A stretch of DNA of 12,232 nt from an uncultured Ruminiclostridium sp. (GTDB lineage: Bacteria; Bacillota; Clostridia; Oscillospirales; Ruminococcaceae), in contig CAJUFF010000082.1 of the NCBI GenBank assembly GCA_910585505.1, positions 1 through 12,232 of the forward strand. The letters are read 5' to 3'. The translations under genes and the position numbers were made by a program. Shown here piece by piece: positions 5,808 to 12,232 of this stretch (its first letter is position 1; every line of letters starts with the position of its first letter). The notes below the pieces were generated by a model. It made no database searches, was not told the DNA's origin, and worked only from the letters and a program-made list of their open reading frames with translations.

Positions 5808-6711
5808 AGTTCATAGGGAAAAAGACGGAAGACGGCACAATTAAAGGAAAAATCAGCTTTTATTGCAAGGCGTTAAAGGTTTCTCGGCAAGGGTTTTATG
5901 ATTACTTGAAAAATCGAGAAAAACCGTGGAAGTATGAACATATAGCGGAATTGATTACCGAAATAACCGCCGAGGACGAGTGCAACGATACTTACGGACG
6001 GGAAAGAATGCACACAGCATTAAAGCTGAAATATCCAAATGAAAATATCCCGAGCGAAAGCACGGTTTACCGCATAATGGAAGATCTTGGCATAAATCAT
6101 ACATTTAATCGAAAGCCAAAAGGAATAACCAAAGCCGACCGTGAGGCCAGAAAGTCTGATGACCTTCTTAAGCGTAATTTTAGTGCTGAAAAGCCTTGCG
6201 AAAAGTGTGTTACAGACATAACGGAAATCCCTGCAAAGGACGGCAAACTGTATGTATCAGCGATTTTTGATTGTTTTGACGCATTTGTTTTGGGACTTTC
6301 AATGGACGATAATATGCGTGCGGAGCTGTGCGTCAGAACGCTTAAAGATGCATGCAAGGGTTATCCCGAAATGCGAAAAGCAATCATTCATTCTGACCGG
6401 GGAAGTCAGTACACAAGTGAAAAATACCGTGTTGCAATAGGAGATTTTGGAATCCTGCAGAGTATGAACAGGCAAGAGGAAGATGTCATGATAACGCACG
6501 GTGTGAGAGTATGTGGGCGCGTATGAAAAACGAGTTGTTTTATCTTCGGGGGCGAAAATCCGAGAATTACACGTTGGAAGAACTAAAAACACTTGTTTGG
6601 CGCTACTTTATGAGTTATTGGAACAATCGGAGAATCTGTTCGGCAATAGGCGGCATGCCGCCTGCTGAAAAAAGGCGGCGTTATTATGCAGCGCTGAGTG
6701 CCGCCGCATGA
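5762..6711 (+). pseudogene. IS3-family transposase OrfB, frameshifted
   Basis: OrfB is the catalytic half (rve integrase core, preceded by an HTH_21-like region). It is read from the slip site at 5762-5768. The first Asp is in VTDITEI (codon 6215-6217) and the second in HSDRGSQYTS (codon 6395-6397). After QSMNRQ the frame shifts and stops at 6524-6526. The rest continues in another frame to 6711 as GRCHDNARCESMWARMKNEL and onwards, with the catalytic Glu at 6505-6507. Removing two extra bases near 6476-6478 (an AG doubling in CAAGAGGAAG) restores family sequence and gives exactly 35 residues between Asp and Glu, the DD(35)E spacing. I therefore infer a 2-bp insertion. The two pieces as they stand cannot form the active site. 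Confidence 0.85.
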
Positions 6712-6716
6712 CGCAC

Positions 6717-6762
6717 CCGCACAAATATCCACTCCGCTTACGCTCCGTGGATATTTGTGCGG
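6717..6762. terminator. 16-bp perfect hairpin after the transposase
   Basis: CCGCACAAATATCCAC (6717-6732) is exactly inverted at 6747-6762 around a 14-nt loop. It starts 5 bp past the orfB stop and lies inside the IS. No T run follows directly on either strand, so it may be a transcription block shielding the element, or a recognition structure, and not a textbook terminator. Confidence 0.6.
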
Positions 6763-6796
6763 AAGTAACTAAAACTTGCTGAAATTTTTTGAGTAA

Positions 6797-6818
6797 ATTG
6801 TGTCAAGTGATATTGACA
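6797..6818 (-). repeat. Right terminal inverted repeat of the IS
   Basis: ATTGTGTCAAGT (6797-6808) is the exact reverse complement of the left core. The outer part runs to TTGACA at 6813-6818, giving a CA tip. Confidence 0.65.
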
Positions 6819-6870
6819 AAATCAAACCTTACCGACACAAGAAAAGAGTTTTATGCACGCTCCAATATAA

Positions 6871-7302
6871 TTTTTTGAAATTCATCAATTTTCACAAATA
6901 CCCTGTCACAAAAGTGATAATTATTTTGCTTCTGTTATAGAGCACCGTTCAATTGACATATGTCGAAGGAAAACCAATCATCCGACAGAGAATTTTGATG
7001 AACAACTCGATTTAAGAGCAGATGAACGTGTTGAGGAAACGGCTCTTTCGAATACGACCGTTGATGAAATAAAGAGCGCTATGAACGAATTGTCGGGCAA
7101 AGATTATGAAATGCTTTATCTGTATTTATTCAAACAGATAAGCCCCAAAGAAATCGGCGAAACAATGGGAATTTCCGAAAACAATATCCGCACGTATATC
7201 AAGAGGGCGCGAAAAAGGTTCTTACATAAAAGGGGGATGATCATGACGGTTGAGGAAAAATTGGCACAAGCGTTCATAGAAACATTGGACGAGCGCACAT
7301 AG
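6871..7302 (+). pseudogene. C-terminal part of an ECF-type sigma-70 factor
   Basis: The open frame begins after a TAA at 6868 and has no plausible start. EHRSIDICRRKTNH resembles the end of sigma region 2 (region 2.4, -10 recognition). NELSGKDYEMLYLYLFKQI, ISPKEIGETMGISENNIRTY and IKRARKRFL form region 4, the helix-turn-helix that reads the -35 element. Regions 2.1-2.3, which bind core polymerase, are missing, so the N terminus is lost. ATG at 7081 lies inside region 4 and lacks a ribosome site. The frame runs without a stop into MTVEEKLAQ at 7243, the likely start of the partner gene, so the original sigma stop is lost too. The right end of the IS lies about 50 bp upstream. Inferred non-functional. 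Confidence 0.75.
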
Positions 7303-7571
7303 CGTGTTTTGAAACTGAAATGGTTAGTTTTTCTCAAGAATTAATATGCGAAAGCAATATAGGAAATATCAGTACAGATAAAGCCAAGATTGAACCATTG
7401 TCGTTATGTGAGTAAAACGATGGTTTTGTCTTTGCGTTTCAAGATGACAGTTCATTAATATATTGGATATATGATGGTTATCTACTTTCGATCTCTGGCA
7501 ATGTTAATAAAAGCAAAGCGATAAATTTGGCATATTCTACAAAAATTATAGATTTGCCGAAAAATTTTTAA
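7243..7571 (+). pseudogene. Remnant of a DUF4367-type partner of the sigma factor
   Basis: AAAGGGGG (7229-7236) precedes ATG at 7243. Nineteen residues (MTVEEKLAQAFIETLDERT) end at TAG 7300-7302. From about 7303 another frame reads ETEMVSFSQELICESNIGN and then KIEPLSLCE, meets TAA at 7413-7415, and continues with NDGFVFAFQDDSSLIYWIYD, GYLLSISGNVNKSKAINLA and so on to TAA 7569-7571. The GYLLSISGN-plus-helix ending is characteristic of DUF4367 domains, found in putative anti-sigma or sigma-linked membrane proteins of Clostridia. The middle, where a membrane segment is expected, is absent. I infer a large internal deletion plus a nonsense codon. Family assignment is from memory. Confidence 0.6.
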
Positions 7572-7656
7572 AATACCTGTCACGGTAAGAGGTTCTATTT
7601 CGCTTCCATTGCAGAAAGGGAAATTTTGCCGTTCCCATCGAGTGGAGGTGGTCGCT

Positions 7657-8082
7657 ATGCGTAGGGTAATTTCACTTCTGATGAGCCTATTGATGTGCTT
7701 TTCGCAGTCCGTGACGGCGAGCGCAAAGACTGTTCCTACAAGCATTGTTCAGCCGTACTATGAAAAAGCGAACGACGCAAAGTCTAAGCTTTACACAAAC
7801 GACACAACGGCGGACTGTGAAAGCTATGTCAGGGGCGATTCGGACATGGTGAAAATCACCGCGACGCAGTATCTCCGGAGGCAGGGTTTCCTGTGGACAT
7901 GGAGTTCATACGATGGCGCAGAGTGGACAAAGACAACGTATACAAATACACTGGCTATGTCCAACACGAAAACGGGTCTGTCAAGTGGTAAATGTCGCGT
8001 TAAAACTGTGTTCACACTGACGGCCAAGCTGGGTGATAATGAAACTATCACGGTTTACAGTGATGAAAAAACTGTTGATTAA
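7657..8082 (+). CDS. Small secreted protein, unknown function
   Basis: The 141-residue product begins with a clear signal peptide: MRRVISLLMSLLMCFSQSV, then a TASA|KT cleavage site near residue 23. The mature part is rich in Thr, Ser, Tyr and Lys. It looks like alternating beta strands (VKITATQYL, GKCRVKTVFTLTAKL, ETITVYSDEKTV), compatible with a small Ig-like sandwich. Cys54 and Cys113 could form a disulphide. ATG at 7657 is chosen because GGAGGTG (7644-7650) lies 6 nt upstream; an upstream TTG at 7609 lacks one. A hairpin (GGGAA/TTCCC, 7618-7636) sits just before the site. A truncated paralogue lies at 11693-11977. It resembles small secreted proteins common in gut Clostridia, but I cannot name the family. 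It is the only undamaged long gene in this part. Confidence 0.8.
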   Translation: MRRVISLLMSLLMCFSQSVTASAKTVPTSIVQPYYEKANDAKSKLYTNDTTADCESYVRGDSDMVKITATQYLRRQGFLWTWSSYDGAEWTKTTYTNTLAMSNTKTGLSSGKCRVKTVFTLTAKLGDNETITVYSDEKTVD

Positions 8083-8100
8083 AAATGCCAATCTTTCTCC

Positions 8101-8149
8101 CTTTATTTTTGCAACAATCACAAATATCATAAAAATGTTGCAAATAAAG
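8101..8149. terminator. Inverted repeat after the secreted protein gene
   Basis: CTTTATTTTTGCAACA (8101-8116) faces TGTTGCAAATAAAG (8136-8149), a 14-bp stem with two unpaired T's and a 19-nt loop. It starts 18 nt past the stop. No T run follows on the plus strand, so terminator function is only possible. Its right arm overlaps a candidate -35 box. Confidence 0.45.
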
Positions 8150-8167
8150 TGATAAACGTGATAAAAT
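8138..8167 (+). promoter_or_regulatory. Weak candidate promoter for the lipoprotein cluster
   Basis: TTGCAA (8138-8143), an 18-nt spacer and TAAAAT (8162-8167) precede the chain of small ORFs. The match is modest and the region is AT-rich. Confidence 0.3.
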
Positions 8168-8187
8168 TATAAAGGAGTCAGCTTGAC

Positions 8188-8235
8188 ATGAGAAAGGGGA
8201 TAATCCCCTGTAGTTATCAAGGAGGACTTCTATGA
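8188..8235 (+). CDS. Possible 15-residue leader peptide
   Basis: AAAGGAG (8171-8177) precedes ATG at 8188 after 10 nt. The peptide is MRKGIIPCSYQGGLL. Its TGA overlaps the next ATG as ATGA (8232-8235), a translational-coupling arrangement. A 6-bp hairpin (AGGGGA/TCCCCT, 8195-8209) lies inside it. No run of one amino acid suggests attenuation. It could be chance. Confidence 0.3.
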   Translation: MRKGIIPCSYQGGLL

Positions 8236-8303
8236 ACAAAGTAATAAAAAGATTAACGGCTGCCGAATCGCGGGAGGGACTTTTACATGAAACATATTAT
8301 TAA
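8232..8303 (+). CDS. Possible 23-residue coupled ORF
   Basis: AAGGAGG (8219-8225) lies 6 nt before ATG at 8232, a strong initiation site. The product MNKVIKRLTAAESREGLLH plus ETYY is not recognised. The ORF ends at 8303, inside the start of the lipoprotein frame (ATG 8287), whose ribosome site GGGAGGG (8272-8278) lies within it. It may be a short coupled leader, or the stub of a gene lost by deletion. Confidence 0.35.
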   Translation: MNKVIKRLTAAESREGLLHETYY

Positions 8304-9430
8304 GGGCTTAGAAGTTGTGTCAATGGTTATGTTATTGTCGGGCTGAAATGGGGCGTCTGAATCCGACCGTCGTCGAAGATATAGGAGAACAGTGATTCCG
8401 GCAGTATATCTTCAACGAACGGTTCAGTATCCTTGTCGTCAAGCGCGAATACGGAGAGCACATCGGGAAAAAATAATGTACATATTGACTATTAGTTATT
8501 CAAAGGTCTGCCGAAATCGGAAAACCCGTTAAATACCGTAAATTGCAAGGATTTTCGACCGTCATTGCTGTGTTTCGGCGGCGGGAACACATTCTTTATG
8601 TGGGACGGCACGGTGTACAAGCATAACGGCGAGACCACTGAGGTTTTATTTGAAAAAAACGCGTACGATCTGAATTATAATGATGGAATGTTGTACTTTA
8701 TCGAAAACGACCGCTACGATTTTAGCAGTAGGGATCAAGTACATATTGAGGGCTTATTGTATCGTTACGATCTTAATAAAGGTGTGATCGAGACGTTGAC
8801 GGATTATCCCGTTTCGCTGCCCGTTGTCAGCAACGGCGAGATTTTTTATACCCATTATGCCACTGTCGACAATCCGGAGCCTCCGACCGGAATATACCGA
8901 GTTAATGAGGACGGAACCTCCAGGAAGCTTTACAGCGGTCTGAAGTATATCGCGTACGGAGAATATCGTCTGAAATATGATTGGTCGGGCGAGGAAAAAG
9001 TCTATTTCTCGCAGGGTGATAAGGGGCTGTTATTGGACGACGTCCACCCGTATTGGGACTGCATCGTCGGCGACTATTACTATTATCGGTCGCAGATCGA
9101 CAATACACTGAACAAGCTCTCCGTTATTACGGGAGAACTCACAACATTAGAACCTGAAAATAAAGAAAACGGATTTTTTGTATGGATTATACGGTCTTAA
9201 ACGACGTTATCTACCTGATCGGAGATCGGAGCGAATTGCTGAAATATAATTATGAAACAGGCGATTATGCTGAAATAGACTGCAAATACGCTTTCCGTTA
9301 TATCTATGCTGATGATAAGAATATTTACAGAGTCAGCTGTGAGCGTGAGGAAGAATCAATAAATCATACCTTTCATTTTATTAAGCTGAGTATAAACGGC
9401 GATACCGCCGAGGGCGAAATACTGGCGTAA
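8287..9430 (+). pseudogene. Beta-propeller-like lipoprotein, multiply broken
   Basis: GGGAGGG (8272-8278) precedes ATG 8287. The signal sequence MKHIIKGLEVVSMVMLLSG should meet a lipobox Cys (LSG-C), but the codon is TGA (8344-8346). A Ser/Thr/Asn linker (SGSISSTNGSVSLSSSANTE) follows in the -1 frame, then TAG at 8493-8495. The main body is open from 8496 to 9200, and the end is in the next frame (9182-9430) after a likely lost T in the six-T run 9174-9179. Repeated blade-like units appear: NDGMLYFIE, SNGEIFYTHY, GIYRVNEDGTSRKLYSG, GDYYYYRSQIDNTLNKLS, NDVIYLIGDRSELLKYN. They resemble DUF5050/propeller repeats. The intact form would be a surface-anchored protein of roughly 370 residues with unknown ligand. 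The solute-binding gene follows 12 bp later. Confidence 0.65.
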
Positions 9431-9442
9431 GGAGAACGTTTG

Positions 9443-11031
9443 ATGTCATTCGGAAAAAGTATATCTGCGTTTATTGCGGTTGTTCTTCTGTCAAGCCGTT
9501 TACTACCGAGGAAGGCGTTACGGTATACTTTGAAGATACAGGAAATAAAATGGGGGGCATTGATCTCGAAATCGGAGAAAACGTCTTTTCGGATATTGAA
9601 TTTCCCGTTTCGTTTTCCGTTTCGGACGGCAAGGTCACGGTCTACGCCTTTGACAGCGGTGGTGGTTACTACTTTGCTGACCATGCTGCTCCAAATGAAA
9701 AAATTTATACCAATAAGTTAGGCTCTATCACTAATTTTGATTTTTTCAAAAAGAGCGGTGAATTCTCTTTTATAGGCGCAAACGATTTTCAGGGCGTTCT
9801 GCCCGTCAGCAGAGCCGATGGAGAAAGCGGCGTAATACGAGTCGTTAGCGGTGTATATCCGTTTTTGGCATCGGAGCTTTGCGCGTCGGACGCGGGTTAT
9901 GTCTGGATTAAAACCGCCGATTTCGCTTTGTCCTATGAAAAACGGATAAAGCGCTATGATTTGAGAAATACCGTAATTAAAGGAAATCCGATATGCATGA
10001 TTTCAAGTCAATATTTTACCGAACAGCTGTTTGCGACGGGAAGCGAAATTCAAATGAATCAGCTCAGCAGCGAGGGATTCGCGCTTACGGTATTGTCGCT
10101 CGATAAAAGCTATGACGCGGCGATGATAAGCTCGGAGCAGGGCATTGCCAACGATATTAAGGAAAAAGGTAGTTTTTATCCGATGAACAACGTTCCGGGA
10201 GTTTCGGAATATCTCAATAGGTGTTTTCCGTATATTAAGGACGCAGTAACGGATCCCGAAGGAAATATCTGTCTGCTTCCGATTACAGTTGAGATCCCTC
10301 TGATTGTTTATAACGAAAAAAACTGTGCTGAAAACGGTATTGTTCTTTCGTCGGAATTGGAATCTTTTATACAAGCGGTAAAGCAAGTCTCGGCTGTCTC
10401 CGAATATTACGACTGCACTCACCATTGGCTGATACAAACACAGCTAAACGGTTATCATGCGGAAAATCGATCGTTTGATACCGAAGAGTTCCGACGGCTT
10501 GCCGTACGGTTAAATGAGCAATGCACCGAGGATATTTTTAAAGTAAATTTTGATTTGTATTCCGCACTTATGACAGTGCAGAACGGAATGGAAGAATTGT
10601 ATTATCCGCGAATATATGGGAAAACGCTGTTCACACAATTGCTGTACCGTATTAAGCAGGTCGCCCTGATCAATGATGAAAATCTGCGCACCTCGCCTTT
10701 GCCCTTGCCCTTGCCGGATAACGGTAAAAGTGTTGCCGTATGTACTTTCCTTTGCGTCAATCCTTATTCCGACCGCCTGTCCGAAACGCTCGGATTTATT
10801 GAAAATATCGTGAACACGATGTCATCCGTGCGCAATTCCTGTATGTTGGCCGATCAAAGCACTTATGAGGATACTGCGTTCGCGTGTGATCTTTATTCAA
10901 TATATCAAAACGGTGAGATCTGCTTTCAGATTCCGACGGAAATTTACGCCGACGATTTTGAACGGTACTGCGCCGTCGAGATCACTCTGGATAAATTCAT
11001 TGCCAAGCTCTCGGCATATCTGAACGAATAG
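9443..11031 (+). pseudogene. ABC transporter solute-binding lipoprotein, signal region frameshifted
   Basis: AAGGAG (9429-9434) precedes ATG 9443. The frame gives MSFGKSISAFIA, a signal-like start, but the mature protein is in the -1 frame from Cys 9481 (CSSVKPFTTEEGVTVYFED). Restoring one G in GCGGT near 9475-9478 would give FIAGC, a classic lipobox. From 9481 the frame is open for 516 residues. The first ~165 are beta-rich and propeller-like (DGKVTVYAFDSGGGYYFAD, SGVIRVVSGVYP, AGYVWIKTADFALSYEKRI). The rest resembles a family 1 solute-binding protein (SYDAAMISSEQGI, YPMNNVPGVSEYL, ICLLPITVEIPLIVYNEKNC). A tandem TTGCCC run at 10699-10716 encodes PLPLPLP. Substrate unknown. The permease follows 10 bp later. 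The body could still be translated from an internal start, but would lack export. Confidence 0.75.
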
Positions 11032-11041
11032 AAGCGGGGCA

Positions 11042-11614
11042 ATGAAAAAACATTTGAAATGGAACACCAAAGTGCCGAGCCTGATCGGAACGGCGGTATT
11101 CTTCGTCGTTCCTTATATGTGCGTGCTGTACTATTCGCTGATCGACAATTAATTCCACCGTAATTTCGTATGGTTCGACAATTACATAAAAACGCTCACA
11201 AATAAATATTTTCTGTTATCGCTGAAAATTTCGCTGCTTCTTATCGCGATAGTCGTTCCGATCTTAATGGCACTTACCCTCGTTATCTCGCTCGCGCTGT
11301 CCTACGGCATCAAATGGGGGCGTAAGACCCGTTTCGCGTTCGTGATTCCGATGGTGATCCCCACCGCAAGCGTTGTACTTATCTGGCGGAGCGTGCTCGC
11401 CGACAGCAGCACGGCGCTGCCAATCTATCTGCTGTTTATCTGGAAAAATATTGGTATCTGCATTGTCCTGCTGACCGCTGCGTTCACCTCGATAGAGCGT
11501 TCGGTATTTGAAGCGGCGCAGCTGGACGGCGGATTTTTTCTCCATTGTGCGGTGTTGCCTATATTTATTATTAACAAAGGAATAAAGTTTTCCGCAGCAA
11601 TTACATCTTATTAG
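11042..11614 (+). pseudogene. MalF/UgpA-type ABC permease, truncated
   Basis: The frame from ATG 11042 reads a basic start and a first membrane segment (LIGTAVFFVVPYMCVLYYSL). It hits TAA at 11150-11152 (SLIDN-stop-FHRNF, where Gln CAA is the likely ancestral codon), then stays open to 11614. Further membrane segments follow (SLKISLLLIAIVVPILMALT, FAFVIPMVIPTASVVLIW, LPIYLLFIWKNIGICIVLL). The EAAQLDGG stretch is the EAA loop that contacts the ATPase subunit. Family proteins run to about 290 residues, but here conserved sequence fails just after the EAA loop and stops at about residue 190. No second permease or ATPase follows. Its ribosome site (GGGG at 11036-11039) is weak, and coupling to the binding-protein gene is likely. 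Confidence 0.8.
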
Positions 11615-11692
11615 TCCGTTGTTAAAAACTCCGACTCTGCAATTGAATTGATTATGAGATAGCACAACCCCCAAGTTCTATTTTATCCATAA

Positions 11693-11977
11693 AGGGGACA
11701 AAAGCAAGGGGCGAAAGCAGCACAAGCGGGTTATGACTGCGTAAACATAAGCGTTACGCATACTCTGCAAAAGTACAGCGGTTGGCTTTGGATATGGGAT
11801 AATGTCGAAAATACGACGAATGAAAAGACCGTAAATACAAACACGATAATGCTGTCAACTATCCAGAGCGGACTTGAAAGCGGAACTTACCGATTAGAAT
11901 CCACTTTTACGCTTACAAGTTCGAGCGGTAATGTCGAAACCATCACGATTTACAGCACGGAAAAGAAAGTCGGGTAA
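11693..11977 (+). pseudogene. Truncated paralogue of the secreted protein at 7657
   Basis: The frame is open after a TAA at 11690 and ends with TAA at 11975. No start codon with a ribosome site or signal peptide is present. From YDCVNISVTHTLQ the residues align along the C-terminal half of the 7657 product with one gap: LQKYSGWLWIWDN against LRRQGFLWTWSS, SGLESGTYRLESTFTLT against TGLSSGKCRVKTVFTLT, ETITIYSTEKKV against ETITVYSDEKTV. The 5' part appears lost by the same kind of deletion that cut the permease upstream. Confidence 0.75.
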
Positions 11978-12055
11978 AGCATTAAATTTAACGCAACTTT
12001 GGCAAAGAATATTACACAGTATCACGAGAAAGGAGTTCGATAAGGAGATAGCAAT

Positions 12056-12196
12056 ATGAATTTGTTAACCTTAAATCCCATATCTTCGTGCAACTTACAT
12101 TGTGAGCATTATCCAAATAGGAAGTGTACGCATCCGATAGATTATGAACAAAATTGCTTAAAAAACGAAATTATTTTTCAATGGAGCCAACTATAA
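12056..12196 (+). CDS. Small Cys-rich protein, 46 residues
   Basis: AAGGAGA (12042-12048) lies 7 nt before ATG 12056, a good initiation site. The product has four Cys in SCNLHCEHYPNRKC and YEQNC (residues 12, 16, 24 and 34), plus two His and no signal peptide. The spacing could bind a metal ion. CNLHCEHY recalls the CxxxCxxC radical-SAM signature but has Tyr for the third Cys, and the protein is far too short for that fold. It could be a free-standing small protein or the stub of a larger gene. I do not recognise it. The last 36 bases of the window hold nothing identifiable. Confidence 0.5.
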   Translation: MNLLTLNPISSCNLHCEHYPNRKCTHPIDYEQNCLKNEIIFQWSQL

Positions 12197-12232
12197 AAAA
12201 GTCAATAGGAAAATGGAAAAAAGTTAAAAAAA

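Larger units (their letters stand above)
5402..6818 (+). mobile_element. IS3-family insertion sequence (IS150-like), inactivated
   Basis: The element is about 1.4 kb, with two overlapping transposase frames (orfA and orfB) between terminal inverted repeats. The core ACTTGACACAAT (5413-5424) is exactly inverted at 6797-6808. Extending outwards gives TG-starting left and CA-ending right tips (5402-5424 and 6797-6818) that agree at most positions with one gap. TG...CA tips, OrfA/OrfB joined by -1 frameshifting and a DD(35)E catalytic triad are IS3-family traits. No target duplication is visible at these tips, so the exact ends are uncertain or the flanks have changed. The orfB frame is broken, so this copy cannot make an intact transposase by itself. 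Confidence 0.85.

Noticed and set aside
5402..6822. Target-site duplication around the IS
   Set aside because: The 3-4 bp flanks at the best-supported ends (ATGT and AAAT) do not match, and shifting the ends by a few bases gave no duplication.
6797..6845. Outward promoter from TTGACA in the right end of the IS
   Set aside because: No -10-like hexamer lies 16-18 nt downstream of 6818.
8344..8390. TGA at the lipobox as a selenocysteine or reassigned codon
   Set aside because: Only a weak 4-bp stem lies downstream, further frameshift and TAG lesions follow, and TGA ends orfB of the nearby IS. Decay is simpler.
9440..9721. 93-residue open frame overlapping the start of the solute-binding gene
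   Set aside because: Only its first dozen or so residues look real (signal segment). The rest is an out-of-frame reading of the mature protein.
10003..10437. 144-residue minus-strand open frame in the solute-binding gene
   Set aside because: It is antisense to a protein with clear family motifs and has no initiation signal.
10699..10716. TTGCCC tandem repeat as a phase-variation tract
   Set aside because: The unit is 6 bp, so changes keep the frame, and only three near-copies are present. It simply encodes a Pro-Leu run.
12089..12115. Radical-SAM cluster motif in the small Cys-rich ORF
   Set aside because: CNLHCEHY lacks the third Cys of CxxxCxxC, and 46 residues cannot form the fold.

Overview
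The window looks like chromosome of a gut-type member of the Clostridia (Bacillota), probably close to the Ruminococcaceae/Oscillospirales. This rests on the gene order rpsL-rpsG-fusA-tuf, strong purine-rich Shine-Dalgarno sites, consensus sigma-A promoters, TTG and GTG starts, an S12 with an N-terminal insertion, and a sigma factor/DUF4367 pair. No database was searched, so the taxon is an inference. No tRNA, rRNA or CRISPR array was seen.

Layout. Positions 1-424 carry no gene, but hold three perfect inverted repeats downstream of tuf. Positions 425-5017 are the intact str operon on the minus strand: S12 (TTG start), S7 (GTG start), EF-G and EF-Tu. A near-consensus promoter lies at 5085-5113, and hairpins sit in the leader and in two intercistronic gaps. 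From about 5183 onward the DNA is mostly debris. There is a minus-strand remnant of a RepA-like AAA ATPase (5183-5322), then an IS3-family element (about 5402-6818) with a -1 frameshift signal and an inactivating frameshift just before its catalytic Glu. Next come the tail of an ECF-type sigma factor and pieces of its DUF4367 partner (6871-7571).

Positions 7657-11977 hold a plus-strand surface/uptake cluster: a small intact secreted protein, a chain of overlapping short ORFs, a beta-propeller-like lipoprotein, a solute-binding lipoprotein, a MalF-type permease, and a truncated paralogue of the first secreted protein. The lipoprotein, binding protein and permease each have at least one clear lesion (nonsense codon, frameshift or truncation), whereas the str genes have none. 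This contrast argues for real decay over sequencing error. A 46-residue Cys-rich ORF with a good ribosome site closes the window.

How the genes relate. The str genes supply translation and are probably co-transcribed, with a possible extra promoter before tuf. The plus-strand genes look like a former operon in which two lipoproteins and an inner-membrane permease would have formed an ABC importer of unknown substrate. I do not see an intact novel system. The best leads are the structured region after tuf, the paired secreted proteins, and the binding protein with a propeller-like N-terminal part.
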